Shown in pieces: positions 1-9,290 of a DNA stretch of 64,000 nt (within the stretch, counting starts at the first letter, position 1; the number at the start of each line of letters is the position of its first letter). Location of the stretch: positions 1 to 64,000 of the forward strand of contig NW_025939324.1 of the NCBI RefSeq assembly GCF_000764305.2, given 5' to 3'. Source of the stretch: Hyalella azteca (lineage: Eukaryota > Arthropoda > Malacostraca > Amphipoda > Hyalellidae). Under the pieces are notes generated by a model, which saw only the letters and a program-made list of their open reading frames with translations, had not been told where the DNA came from and ran no database searches. Position numbers and translations under genes: made by a program.

Positions 1-2031
1 CCGACAAATTTAGGTGCATCGAATTTAGGTTTATCAAAATTCCTGAAAAAAGGCAGTAGCAAAAAATTATTTTAATGAATCACCATGTTAACAGAGCTTG
101 CGTAAAGGAACTATTTTATCCTCTATAGGATCATATGTAATTCGTTAACTTTTTCTGTCCGCACTCAACCCTGGGATAATGATAAGGCGTTTACTTTAGA
201 TCTACGTACAACTTTTATAGATTAATATTAATAGTTTTCATGACAACGTTATTTGAGAGTGACAGAATAAATCTATAACATATAACAAGCCTTAAAAACT
301 ATTGTTACATAGACATGAGGCAAAATACAGTGGCTTGTGTTTACTTATTCAATTGTAAATTTAAAATAAAACTGTGAAAATAATAGTGGCAAAATATAAG
401 CCTTGGAACATAGTAACGGGAGAGAAATTGTAGAATTATCGAAAATAATAATGACCATGTATAACTTCGCTTATCAAAAATCAACGCCATAGATGAAAAT
501 TTTTTAAAATTTATCCTATTGCGTTTCAAATTCCAAGCTCAGTTTTATGGGCGGAATTACTCCGCGCGCACTGTCTCTTATTAAAAATATAATCAAAGAG
601 AAATCAATCCGAATATTAAATTTTTGCAACGGCTTAACCATTAAGTTATTTTGCATTCGAGATTGAATTGCATATGTTCAATTCAGATCAATCAGCGCAC
701 ACGCACATTCGATAAAAAAATTCAAAAATTAAGCCAACCAAAATCAACGATAAGCCGTAAATTTCACGCAAAATGTACGTGTGAGCGTAATTAGTTTGAT
801 GGATTTAAAATTTATATATTCACAAATAAGAATATTGCAGAGGTTAAACAAGCAATTAAGCAGCGAGTTACGGATTCGAGCCCAGGTACCTGTAAAAGTT
901 CTGGCAAAAAATCAGAGAGGTGGCCTGGCCTGGTGGTTAAGAACAGCAAAATTGGAACAACAAATTACGGGTTTTAAGCCCAAGGAAACTGTAAAAATTA
1001 ATTTATTACTAGAACTGAAAACAGGCCAGATATGGCTTAATCACAACTGTCAATAATGACACCATAATCACTAAAACTATCCAAGTACAAGATGAGTCCC
1101 AACAAAAGTCATATATTATATTTCTACCATGAATATTCAATTAGAACGCAATTTGCGTGAGGCACTTCCAGGAACTGATGAACATTGCAACTGATGACTA
1201 GAGGAACGATTAACACGATTCCATTTACACAGCACACAGGCTGACACACGCGATCGTCTTCACACACAAGAAATACGCATACACACACGGTCTCACATAC
1301 ACATAGTCTCACGCACAAGACATACATAAACACGGTTCTCACACACAGGCTATACACACAAGCACGGTTCTTGGACACCCAAGATTCCCGAGGCGCCCAA
1401 AATTCTGGCCAGAAAGGAAGATAATGTCAGGCAGGCAGGCGTGCAGAAGACTAAACATGCTAGATGCTCACTAGGCACATGAGATGAGATTAAAAACTCG
1501 TTAACAAAAATCTATGAATATGAAATTCTAACGGTTCTATGATATCGATGTTAGAAGCATTAGAACATCATTTTAGCATGCGTTCGATATTAAAATATTC
1601 TATTCATTATTGATTAATAACAACAAATATATATAAATCTACAACAATCATCAAATAAACCTGCCCAATTTCAACAATCATTAACAATCGCAAACTTTTT
1701 AGATGTAAAAGGGACAAATGAAATTTATAGCCAATTTAATTAAGCTACTTAACATTATGATTACTGAACGCAGTCATTAAAAACGATCTTCCTATAAGAA
1801 TATGAAATTCTATACGCAGTTTTCAACTATATTCCCGATATGAATTTACGCAAATTTTCCTTTGCATTTATCGAATTAACAGCAATCATAACGATAATTT
1901 TTATGAAAAGGTTCATCAACTTAGGTTGATTCTGTTGCAATAGAGTCGTCGCCAAAACGGTAGCACGTGTACCTGGGCATAAATATTATAAAAATAACTA
2001 CGATCAAAGTATTTTAGATGCACAGCCGATA
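1..2031. other. Sequence 3' of the integrin gene
   Basis: AT-rich sequence with no recognisable gene. It must hold the integrin 3'UTR immediately below 2032; no strong AATAAA was seen on the minus strand near the stop, and an ATTAAA-like hexamer near 1734 is only weak. A CA-rich low-complexity stretch lies at about 1240-1370. A 91-codon plus-strand frame at 781-1056 has no recognisable similarity and no visible coding bias. Confidence 0.6.
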
Positions 2032-2445
2032 TCAATGACCGTTTCTCATTAAATTATTAGTATCAGGCCTTCTTCTCCTCTCGAAGAATCCCATTTTGCA
2101 GAGTATGAGAATAATGAGGGCGAGCAGCAGGAGTCCTGCGAAGACAGAGACCAAGATCACCCACAGAGGCACAGACTGTGGCTGCTCCAGCAGGTTGGCG
2201 TAAGCCTTGGTCTCTGCCACAGCAACGTCGTCACTTTCATCTTGTCTCGAGCGGATGTCTTCTGGCAGTAAAAGTTCGCCACGTGACTGCACGTTGACGA
2301 GGTTCACGTGCGCGTAGTCCTCTACGAGCGTCGCGTTCCACAGCCGCGACACAATACGGATGCTCGCCGAGCTCTCGGCGCCCAAGTTGCGGATTGTGCA
2401 GCGGATGGGGATGCACTTGGCCGTCGGCACGTCCCCGGTACAACG
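2032..2445 (-). CDS. Integrin alpha last exon: transmembrane helix and cytoplasmic tail
   Basis: The exon begins RCTGDVPTAKCIPIRCTIRN, continues RLWNATLVEDYAHVNLVNV and then VPLWVILVSVFAGLLLLALI, and ends LMRNGH with TGA at 2032-2034. TAKCIxIxC and RLWNxTLxEDY are conserved light-chain segments. The hydrophobic stretch of about 23 residues (about 2100-2170) is the membrane helix. The juxtamembrane KMGFFER (2077-2097) is the GFFKR motif that pairs with the beta tail, with E in place of the first basic residue. The tail is short (about 20 residues). The acceptor is ATACTCGCAG|CGT, phase 0, matching the upstream donor. Confidence 0.97.
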   Translation of the reverse strand, partial: RCTGDVPTAKCIPIRCTIRNLGAESSASIRIVSRLWNATLVEDYAHVNLVNVQSRGELLLPEDIRSRQDESDDVAVAETKAYANLLEQPQSVPLWVILVSVFAGLLLLALIILILCKMGFFERRRRPDTNNLMRNGH

Positions 2446-2671
2446 CTGCGAGTATAAGTTTTTGAATTTATTACATCGGATAATTTATTTTTCACTCATC
2501 ATTCAAAGCCCGATTGGACGATTGCCAAACTTGGTCTATTTTTCAATGCCGATACTTTTGGCAATTCAACGCCTTTAACTACTATACTACTTATAATTTT
2601 TATATTAAAAGCAAATGCATTCGAGCAAAAGTAGTGTTGTATGTTATGACATTGAACTCTGGAAAACTTAC

Positions 2672-3642
2672 CAAGGTGACAGCCTGAAGCGTACGGCCAG
2701 TCACACCGTCGGTCACGTACTGCGCGGTCGCATATCCTTGTCTCTTACTCCGTCGGTGAACCAATCTATCAACAGTTGAATATTCTCCACTCCGTAAACC
2801 TGAGTCTGTAATAATTTGAAGCCCCACAAATTTATTTTCTTCGTCAGGGGGCAGAACACCGGCAATTGGAATCGAAGGTGAGGGCAAAACGCCCTCTACG
2901 GAATAAGGTTCAGGAGGCGGCCAATTGTTACCAGTAGACGCATTCTCCCTGATTAATTCCGTTCCAAGAAGACTTTTATCTCTGCTAAGAGAATTTGTCG
3001 TGTACCGCTTTCGTCGGATGTGATTTGTTCGATAATAATCGTCCTCCTCGTCGTCGTAATATTCATCAGGATACTCATCGTAATCTTCGTAATTTTCTTC
3101 GTAATTTTTTGTCGATGACTTTTTAGCTCCTTTATTAGTAGACGCTGTGGTAACCGACTGCACCTTCTCCGACATTGACTGAATCCTGTTGTTGGCTCCT
3201 CGATTAACAACGGCGTCTGATGTACCACTTACAGAATCTTTCGAAGTTTTGCTTTCTGTTCGTATTGTGTTCACTTTAGACGTAACCACCTTCGTTGTGA
3301 CCGTTTTATTAGAGTATGAAACTTGGATGCCTCCGCTAGGCTGCGTCTCAACCTCAGAACCAACATTAAAAAATTGGCCGGATGAAGACTGACCAGACGA
3401 AGATTGTCCAGAAGAAGATTGACTAAATGATGATTGGCCAGACGATGATTGGCCAGACGATGATTGGCCAGACGATGATTGGCTGGAAGAAGACTGACTA
3501 AATGAGGATTGGCTAGATGTTGATTGACCAGATGAAGATTGGCTTGAAGACGATTGTTCTAATGAAGATGAAGAACTTGAACTCGTGGCCATGAATCGCA
3601 AGGGGTCTACGAACGCTGGATCTACGGAGCACTCGCCATCTC
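2672..3642 (-). CDS. Integrin alpha exon: Ser/Gln-rich insert and heavy/light chain cleavage region
   Basis: This 971-bp exon starts DGECSVDPAFVDPLRFMATS, the end of calf-2 before the cleavage region. A run of about 65 residues follows, built of SSSGQ and SSFSQ pentapeptides (roughly 3375-3580). Then come a basic and Thr/Ser-rich stretch, an acidic Glu/Asp/Tyr-rich tract (about 3045-3120), and two polybasic sites: RRKR (about 3010) and RSKR (about 2745) before QGYATAQYV. Integrin alpha chains of this type are cut into heavy and light chains by furin-like enzymes at such sites. The exon ends TLQAVTL with donor CTTG|gtaagt. The length is far above the usual vertebrate segment, but long inserts here are known in insect PS-type chains. 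The Ser/Gln repeat is probably disordered. Confidence 0.93.
3375..3580 (-). repeat. Coding 15-bp-periodic repeat (SSSGQ/SSFSQ)
   Basis: Within the cleavage-region exon the sequence repeats in steps of 15 bp: on the plus strand, gattggccagacgatgatt and variants. It encodes serine pentapeptides with Gln at the fifth position. Third positions vary between copies, so it is old enough to have diverged yet is held in frame. Confidence 0.9.
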
Positions 3643-3837
3643 CTGTATGACATTAACTTTGTCTGTTACTTAACCAACAAATAAATTCGTGTTTTTGGCA
3701 CATATAATGAACGACTTTTACTAAACTAATAATATATATATTCCATTTTTAAAACTGTATTTCGGGCCAGATTAATACATTGCTGATACATTAACGAAAT
3801 AAAAAAGAATTTCCTTAGGATTTTCAAGCTATCGTAC

Positions 3838-3990
3838 CATCAACAACCGGTTTCTCGGTGAGGTAGAGCAGCCAGCTTCCCTGGTCTTGGTGGTTCTCCA
3901 TTTGGTGAGGCCACAATATCTTCACCTCCACGTAGTCCGACCTCCAGGGACCTCGGTTATCCACGACGTATTTGTGAACCACTTCAGAAC
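3838..3990 (-). CDS. Integrin alpha exon: calf-2
   Basis: The exon reads SEVVHKYVVDNRGPWRSDYV, then EVKILWPHQMENHQDQGSWL, ending LYLTEKPVVDG. The VxHxYxVxNxG...VxIxWPxQ...WLLYL pattern is diagnostic. The acceptor is CCCACTCACAG|GT and the donor is GATG|gtacga. The last G plus GA of the next exon gives DGDGECSVDP, also a conserved family phrase. Confidence 0.95.
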
Positions 3991-4072
3991 CTGTGAGTGG
4001 GGAGCTTAGAAGCATTGAAAGAATTCAAGATAATTTCTTAACGGTTAAAGCCTTATGATGATCACTTTGATC

Positions 4073-4140
4073 GAAATGTGCATCAGGTCGCGTATTTGAA
4101 ATATGCATCAGGTCGCGTATTTGAAATGTGTATCAGGTGG
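4073..4140. repeat. Short tandem repeat, about 25 bp x3
   Basis: Three copies of gcatcaggtcgcgtatttga, separated by short variable spacers, in the intron between the exons at 3990 and 4581. Confidence 0.85.
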
Positions 4141-4580
4141 CGTAGACAGAGAATCAATTATACACATATATGCAGGTTGAGCACTCAAACATGAATTTCT
4201 ATGACATCGCATATTGAAATACCGAACTTCTCGCGACTTGCGGAAGGCACGTCAAGCAGCTACGCGTTATCAACACGGCATTTCCGTTGAAAATAATGAT
4301 TTCCATGTCAAATTAAATTAAGGTTGAATTAATAAACACGAACTGATAATTAAGGGATTTCTACGCTGTTCTCTCAACTCAATAAGCTTACAAACGACAA
4401 GATTAAAAAAAAATATTTTGTCCAATGTCTTTGGCCAGTTACTTCCGACTAAATATCTGACTTAGATATGAACATAACAAAAGTCCCCAGAACCATTGTT
4501 TTTCTGTAGACCAACAGACGGCAAAAATATGAAACTGTGAACTAATTTATTTCTTCAAGTGAATCAAATAAGTCAATTAC

Positions 4581-4681
4581 AAGACGCTGCCCCTTGAGAC
4601 GCACCGATCTGGTGGACGTTGGTGACGCCGCTCTCTCCCACGATCTCTCCGCCGAAAAACACCTGTTCCGGAGTCACCGAC
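4581..4681 (-). CDS. Integrin alpha exon: calf-2 (FFGGEIVGES)
   Basis: The exon reads SVTPEQVFFGGEIVGESGVT followed by NVHQIGASQGAAS. FFGGxxxGESGV with a following xG is a motif I associate with alpha3/6/7/PS1-type chains. The acceptor is CTCTCAACAG|G and the donor is TCTT|gtaatt. The final T joins GT of the next exon to give Cys, then SEVVHKYVV. Confidence 0.92.
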
Positions 4682-4880
4682 CTGTTGAGAGTTGCGTTAC
4701 ACAAATGAGATACCTTCGTGGGAACGCAAAAGGGTGTGCATATCACAACCAATATATTGCACACACAGCTTATAGATGGATTAATCATTTTCAGCTTAAA
4801 AATAACTCGTAAGTTACTACAGTTACCTCCACACAACGTTACATGGAAATAACCTTTGGACTTTAAAAGAGATGACTAAC

Positions 4881-5082
4881 CCTGTGATGGAGACCTCGGC
4901 GCGCTTGAGGATCTCGAGGACGAGGTCGATGTTGTCCTGCGGCGTGCGCTCGTTGGAGGTGGAGTTGGCGAAGACCTTGAAGCGGATGAAGCGCTTGTCG
5001 AAGAAGCCCGAGGGCTTGAATGCCAGGAGGAGAGGCCCCGTGGAGTTGGTGAGGGGATTACCGAGGGTACAATGTACCAGGT
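4881..5082 (-). CDS. Integrin alpha exon: calf-1/calf-2 (CTLGNP)
   Basis: After the split first codon the exon reads LVHCTLGNPLTNSTGPLLLA and FKPSGFFDKRFIRFKVFANS, ending in LKRAEVSITG. CxLGNPxxxx and the following F.F.. strands are family features. NSTG and NSTS are N-glycosylation sequons. The acceptor is GAGGGCAG|AC and the donor is ACAGG|gttagt. The 3' phase (GG + G) matches the next exon. The 5' phase does not match the obvious upstream donor. Confidence 0.93.
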
Positions 5083-5172
5083 CTGCCCTCACGGGCACGC
5101 ACATGCCATATAGTCGTGCTAGACCAGCACTCCTCCTGCACTCCACGCTCCAAGGTAACTCCATAAACTCAC

Positions 5173-5314
5173 GTCTGACTCCTTGATGCTGAACGCCATG
5201 GAGTCGTGATGCTCCACGAAAAGGCTCGGTTCGTACGCGGGGTCGCCAGAGTTTGTCACGGAGGCCTCCAGCAGCGCCACGTTTCGGAGGCCGAGCTCGA
5301 ACACTTGGTGCGAC
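5173..5314 (-). CDS. Integrin alpha exon: calf-1
   Basis: The exon begins SHQVFELGLRNVALLEASVT and continues NSGDPAYEPSLFVEHHDSMA to FSIKESD. xVTNxGDPAYExxL is a conserved calf strand pair. The acceptor is ATTTCAACAG|GTCG. The best donor is GAC|gtgagt, in phase 0, but the next exon opens with two bases of a split codon, so this junction is out of frame by one base. Using GACGTGA|gtttat would restore the frame (KESD-VN-LVHC) at the cost of a poor donor. A single-base assembly error is the simplest alternative. Confidence 0.92.
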
Positions 5315-5582
5315 CTGTTGAAATGTGACTTTAGTTGGATAGGAAAATTAAATAAGAGTGCAAACATGACCTCAGCCCGTAAAGGCTTGTGAAGGGGACA
5401 AACACTCAAAAGGAAAGTAAGAAATAAGTCGCAAAAAGTTTTGAGTAACATTGATCAACTCTTACGTTCTACAAGGAAAAATAATTCCGAAACTGAGCTC
5501 ACATCGTAGCTGCAGACACATGAGCTCGGTAGGGGCTCGCAAGATAGAGGCATAGGATTTGCATTTGCAGGAAAATACGCAC

Positions 5583-5684
5583 CGAGTGTCGTCCCACGGC
5601 AGCTGGAAGGCCGCGTTAAGGTTTAGGTCGCTGTCACATTTGTTGTCAGCGCCGCAGTCTTTCAAGAAATGAGCTTCAAAATAT
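5583..5684 (-). CDS. Integrin alpha exon: calf region, CGxDNxC motif
   Basis: The exon reads YFEAHFLKDCGADNKCDSDL followed by NLNAAFQLPWDDTR. FxKDCGxDNxCxxDL is one of the most conserved cysteine motifs of integrin alpha chains. The acceptor is TTTACTGCAG|ATAT and the donor is ACTCG|gtgcgt. Phases fit both neighbours (1 base in, 2 out). Confidence 0.94.
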
Positions 5685-6312
5685 CTGCAGTAAACACGAA
5701 CAGACTATACTGAAGAGGCAGCGATCACCAGTTGTTTTTTGAAAAAATTAACATTTAATTGATGTTCCCTCAATTTCATACTGATAAATTTTTTTTCCAT
5801 GCAATCTAAAAGAATCTCTTTGCTTTGACTACAACTAGTTTGGGCCATTAATAAATGGCGTGTGATTCTTTGACATCCATATTGGATTGTTTCTCAATAC
5901 AATAGTTTCTTTCAAATCATTCTGCATTAATTATTTTTTCTTTCTTTCATTCTTCTGTTTCTTTCAAATTATTCTGAGAGAAATGCTTTTCTGGTATAAG
6001 TCATGTTTACGAGGAATCGATATCGTTCCAGAATTTGTGAATTGCAATGAGAAAAATGATATACTTCTTCCTAATTTTCTTCAGTGTAGTGTTTTTAATT
6101 TGTCCTATTTTTAGACATTTTTATCATTTCATTCATATAGTTTATTTCTGTTCTTTAAATACATTCTTCCATGATGATAAGAATATCAACCTAACATAAT
6201 ATTAATCAAAGAGAGATACAGTAAAATCTATCATAATCAAATTCAATGTAAATGAAAATAATGATAAAATTGACAACTAAAACTGAAGTAAAAGTCGAGC
6301 AGACGAGCTGAC

Positions 6313-6455
6313 CTGAGAGCCTCCTGCTGATCCAGGATGGGGAAATCGTCCATATTGGGTATAGGCCCCCCCTCCCTCATGGGTTGGGGCTCCCTCTGTA
6401 TGATCTCATACGAGAGCTTGAATTTCAGCGGCCGAAGCACGTCTCTGTTGCCAGG
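6313..6455 (-). CDS. Integrin alpha exon: thigh / calf-1 linker
   Basis: The exon begins PGNRDVLRPLKFKLSYEIIQ, continues REPQPMREGGPIPNM and ends FPILDQQEALR. D.LxPLxFxLxYxI and PILxxxE are conserved family segments. The acceptor is CTCTCCCCAG|CCT and the donor is CTCAG|gtcagc. It is phase 0 at the start and ends with two bases (AG + A = Arg). It follows EVAYLK only after skipping the misplaced block 6954-7650. Confidence 0.94.
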
Positions 6456-6667
6456 CTGGGGAGAGCGATAAGAACTTTACAGAGATATTAAAATAATGGG
6501 CGATGGTCTCGTTAATAACAATCGTTAGTGGGATACGGAAAATAATGCATGCATTAATTTCGTGCGCATGTCTGCCTCCTACACCCACCAGCAGCACCCA
6601 CTTTATATAGGTGGGTGTGCTGCCTTATATAGCACACCCACCCTAGTGCACCCAATAGCAGCTCTCT

Positions 6668-6952
6668 CACCTTGAGGTAGGCCACCTATATAGTACACCC
6701 ACCTTGAGGTAGGCCACCTAGTACACCCACCTTGAGGTAGGCCACCTAGTACACCCACCTTGAGGTAGGCCACCTCCCTAGTACACCCACCTGGAGGTAG
6801 GCCACCTCCCTAGTACACCCACCTGGAGGTAGGCCACCTAGTACACCCACCTTGAGGTAGGCCACCTCCCTAGTACACCAACCTTGAGGTAGGCCACCTC
6901 CCTAGTACACCCACCTTGAGGTAGGCCACCTCCCTAGTACACCCACCTGGAG
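6668..6952. repeat. 32/28-bp donor-derived minisatellite (VAYLK junction)
   Basis: About nine copies of a unit containing ccaccttgaggtaggccacc, with cctagtacac spacers. On the minus strand each is ...GCCTACCTCAAG|gtgggtgt, a copy of the exon end EVAYLK plus its donor. The true exon with this end is at 7750-7975. This array is therefore the rest of the donor array at 7689-7778, separated by a misplaced block. Confidence 0.9.
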
Positions 6953-6953
6953 N
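6953..6953. other. Single-base gap (N) between unrelated repeats
   Basis: One N separates the 32/28-bp donor array (left) from the 22-bp donor array (right). A one-base N between unrelated repeats suggests a scaffolding placeholder for a gap of unknown or negative size. Confidence 0.85.
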
Positions 6954-7087
6954 ACCTGAGCAGCACACTCTGCTCACCTGAGCAGCACACTCTGCTCACC
7001 TGAGCAGCACACTCTGCTCACCTGAGCAGCACACTCTGCTCACCTGAGCAGCACACTCTGCTCACCTGAGCAGCACACTCTGCTCAC
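6954..7087. repeat. 22-bp donor-derived minisatellite (VVLLR junction)
   Basis: Six exact units of 22 bp, starting at 6954, 6976, 6998, 7020, 7042 and 7064, run into the real exon end at 7086-7088. On the minus strand each unit reads GTGCTGCTCAG|gtgagcagagt, that is, the last codons of the exon plus its donor. Confidence 0.95.
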
Positions 7088-7227
7088 CTGAGCAGCACGA
7101 CGCGGTCGCTGCAGAAGGACGACGTCAGGAGGTCAGGGTAGCCGTTGTTGTCGAGGTCGAGGCCGCCGCTGAGGGCGTAGCCGAACGCGTCGTACGCTCG
7201 CCCAGGCAGATCTGCGGCGCGTATCAC
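7088..7227 (-). CDS. Integrin alpha exon: propeller blades 6-7 (misplaced in the assembly)
   Basis: The exon begins [20 protein letters not shown] and continues [20 protein letters not shown] to DRVVLLR. [20 protein letters not shown] is the last calcium-bearing FG-GAP repeat, and VVLLR must be followed by ARPV. The acceptor is CTTATTGCAG|GTG and the donor is CTCAG|gtgagc. It starts in phase 0 and ends with AG, which the A opening the exon at 9071 completes to Arg. That ARPV exon lies upstream at 8961-9071, so this exon is out of order in the window. Confidence 0.93.
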
Positions 7228-7522
7228 CTGCAATAAGAAGCGTATATTGAATTCAAATGTATAGGCTGTTAAAATATACAAATGTATAGGTTGTTACAAT
7301 ATACGAGGTCGTTTAAAACCGGTGGAGGTGAGGTAGTTGGCGTCGGTGGGTGCGACGCAGGAAATTAAGGCAACTTAGCGTGGTCAGAGCAAACGTGCGC
7401 ATTACATGGAATATAGTGGATATTTGTTGAACATAAGGCGCACAAGATGACACGCACGTGGGTGACAGTGATCAACAGTCGAATCTTTAAGAGACTTGGG
7501 CTCATAAGCAGAGGGCCGGGGC

Positions 7523-7650
7523 ACCAGACCGTCAGCAGACCCCAGTACCTGAGAGGGCTGCAGCACCAGACCGTCAGCAGACCCCAGTACCTGAGAGGGC
7601 TCGAGCACCAGACCGTCAGCAGACCCCAGTACCTGAGAGGGCTCGAGCAC
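7523..7650 (-). CDS. Integrin alpha: end of blade-5 exon (GSADGL..EPSQ) in a 42-bp repeat
   Basis: On the minus strand three copies of a 42-bp unit encode VLGSADGLVLEPSQ, with LQPSQ and PRPSA variants. Integrin alpha chains have GAIYIYxGSxxGL...PSQ and then VIxAxDLP, so GSADGLVLEPSQ is the expected continuation of the exon at 9395-9513. Each unit contains CCCTCTCAG|gtactg, a possible donor, except the last copy, which has lost it. The unit length is a multiple of three with no stop, so use of different donors would add or remove 14 residues in frame. The 5' side is lost in the adapter at 7651. Which copies are exonic cannot be decided from sequence alone. Confidence 0.65.
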
Positions 7651-7688
7651 CTGTCTCTTATACACATCTAGATGTGTATAAGAGACAG
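7651..7688. other. Nextera mate-pair junction adapter (artefact)
   Basis: A perfect 38-bp palindrome: the 19-bp Tn5 mosaic end CTGTCTCTTATACACATCT followed by its reverse complement. This is the circularisation junction left by Nextera mate-pair libraries, not genomic DNA. Translated, it gives the known artefact peptides [12 protein letters not shown] and MCIRDR. It joins the 42-bp PSQ repeat to the VAYLK donor repeat, which are not neighbours in the gene. Confidence 0.98.
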
Positions 7689-7778
7689 CCTTGAGGTAGG
7701 CCACCTCCCTAGTACACCCACCTTGAGGTAGGCCACCTAGTACACCCACCTTGAGGTAGGCCACCTCCCTAGTACACT
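7689..7778. repeat. Donor-derived minisatellite at the VAYLK exon end
   Basis: Three copies of the 32/28-bp unit, the innermost being the true exon end at 7750. It is the same family as 6668-6952. Confidence 0.92.
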
Positions 7779-7975
7779 GGTGCCGCCCCATGTCCTCAGG
7801 GCGCAGTTGGATCTTCTTCTTGACGACGGAGGTCTGCGTGGTTCCTTCCTTCTCGAAGTAAACACGCGGCAGAGGTTGGTCGCGATACACCAGCTCCTCG
7901 ATGCTGTAGGACAGCAGCAGTCCTGTACGAGTGCCTGCGTCGTTGTCCATCTTGAAGCAAGCCTCGAACGAGAAG
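7750..7975 (-). CDS. Integrin alpha exon: thigh domain
   Basis: The exon begins FSFEACFKMDNDAGTRTGLL and includes LSYSIEELVYRDQPLPRVYF, KKIQLRPEDMG and HQCTREVAYLK. The pattern ACFxxxxxxG..L.YxIexD....PRVxF....C..xxVYLK is typical of the integrin alpha thigh. The acceptor is CCGTCCTCCAG|C and the donor is CTCAAG|gtgggt, in phase 0. Both ends lie in tandem repeats: a 110-bp unit repeats the acceptor and first codons upstream, and a 32/28-bp unit repeats the donor downstream. The next exon in the protein (PGNRDVLRP) is at 6455, giving EVAYLK-PGNRDVLRPLKFKL. Confidence 0.94.
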
Positions 7976-8370
7976 CTGGAGGACGGGAGAAAGTTTGTAA
8001 ATTGTTATGAGAACAGCAATGGGAGGAAGATAGTTCAAGACTTTTAATATTAATCTTAGTCAACAATCAAGCCTCGAACGAGAAGCTGGAGGACGGTAGA
8101 AAGTTTTTAATTTCACATGAGAACAGCGAGGGGCGGAAGATAGTTCAAGACTTTTAGTATCAATCTTACTCAACAATCAAGCCTCGAACGAGAAGCTGCA
8201 GGACGGTAGAAAGTTCTTAATTTGTTATGAGAACAGCGATGGGCGGAAGATAGTTCAAGACTTTCAATATTCATCTTAGTAAAAAATCAAGCCTCGAACG
8301 AGAATTAAGCTGAGGGACGGGCAAGCGTTTTGAATTTTTCCTCAAAAAAGCGAATGGCAGCAGAAAATTC
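7958..8370. repeat. 110-bp acceptor-spanning tandem repeat x4
   Basis: Copies begin at 7958, 8068, 8178 and 8288, exactly 110 bp apart. Each contains caagcctcgaacgagaag, the first codons of the thigh exon (FSFEAC), followed by its acceptor and intron tail. The acceptor is intact in copies 1-3 (CTCCAG or CTGCAG before CTTCTCG) and destroyed in copy 4. The copies have diverged from each other, so this is real sequence, not an assembly stutter. Confidence 0.95.
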
Positions 8371-8960
8371 GTAACTCTCAGTACCGAGACGCTAAGAGAC
8401 ATTAAACGTCATGGAGAATTGCTAAATATCCTATCGTCTTGCTATCTTTAACCGTCAACAAGCAAGCAAATAATGAGTAACTATAGGATCAACAAAGTTT
8501 TGAATTTATCAAAAGTAATAAGAATTAGAGTGTAATTAGTGGCGTGGTGGCACCAGGCCAGTAATGAGATGGTACCTCGTCGTCAACAACCACGTTTTGA
8601 GGCTACTCATGATAAACAGAATACACGTCGGAAATGTGAATCGTAGATAGCGATGCCGAGGACTTTTTCATACCTCCATATTCATAGGAGTGAGAAGGTA
8701 TTAGCCATTTAGGATAGAGCAATATCGAATCATTTTCTATCTATACTTTCCTTCAAATTATTGTGGGGCAAAAAAAAAACTCCAACCTAAATATGGCTAG
8801 GAAACCCCTTGTAATTTTCAACCCAAAAACTTCGCGATTCATTCATTAAAAAAAACAGTAGCAAGCGATGAACGTATTTCATGAGTCAGAATAAATAAAT
8901 AACTTGATTATTATAAATGATATATTTTTAAAAAATTAACCAATTAAGCTCGTAGCTCAC

Positions 8961-9071
8961 CAGGTGTCTTCGGATCCCTGGTCGTCAGGACAGCCCGGCT
9001 TTGTAGGATCGATGTTGCGGGGACCTCCTTCAGGCAGCACGATCGTCTGGATCATGATCACTGGTCGCGCT
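8961..9071 (-). CDS. Integrin alpha exon: propeller end / thigh start (ARPV)
   Basis: After one split base the exon reads ARPVIMIQTIVLPEGGPRNI then DPTKPGCPDDQGSEDTC. ARPVxxxxxxxxxP...ID......C is the canonical segment leaving the propeller. The acceptor is GGTCAATCAG|AGCG and the donor is ACCTG|gtgagc. It ends with TG, completed by C from the exon at 7975 (TGC, Cys), giving ...EDTC-FSFEACF. It is too short and too split to stand out as an open reading frame, but the phase and motif fit are exact. Confidence 0.93.
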
Positions 9072-9290
9072 CTGATTGACCATCAACACAATTTAGGAAA
9101 AGAAATAAATATTCATTACCTATCGTCGAAAAAATGTTTCTCATGGACAAAACCATCGCGTTAGACTGGAAGCAAAACTCTTCAAACTATGAAATTCTCT
9201 CCATTTGAAGAGAGTTAGAGAAAGCAACTCCCTTCTCAAGCTGGAATAAGGATGAATATATTCAGAGATTTAAATTTATTGTTGGATTTG

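Noticed and set aside
781..1056. 91-codon plus-strand open frame 3' of the integrin gene
   Set aside because: No ATG at the assigned start (GTG), no similarity I recognise, no splice support; typical of chance in AT-rich DNA.
7365..7950. Minus-strand frames of 100-182 codons containing [12 protein letters not shown] and MCIRDR
   Set aside because: They run through a synthetic adapter and repeat copies. Only the part at 7750-7950 is real exon.
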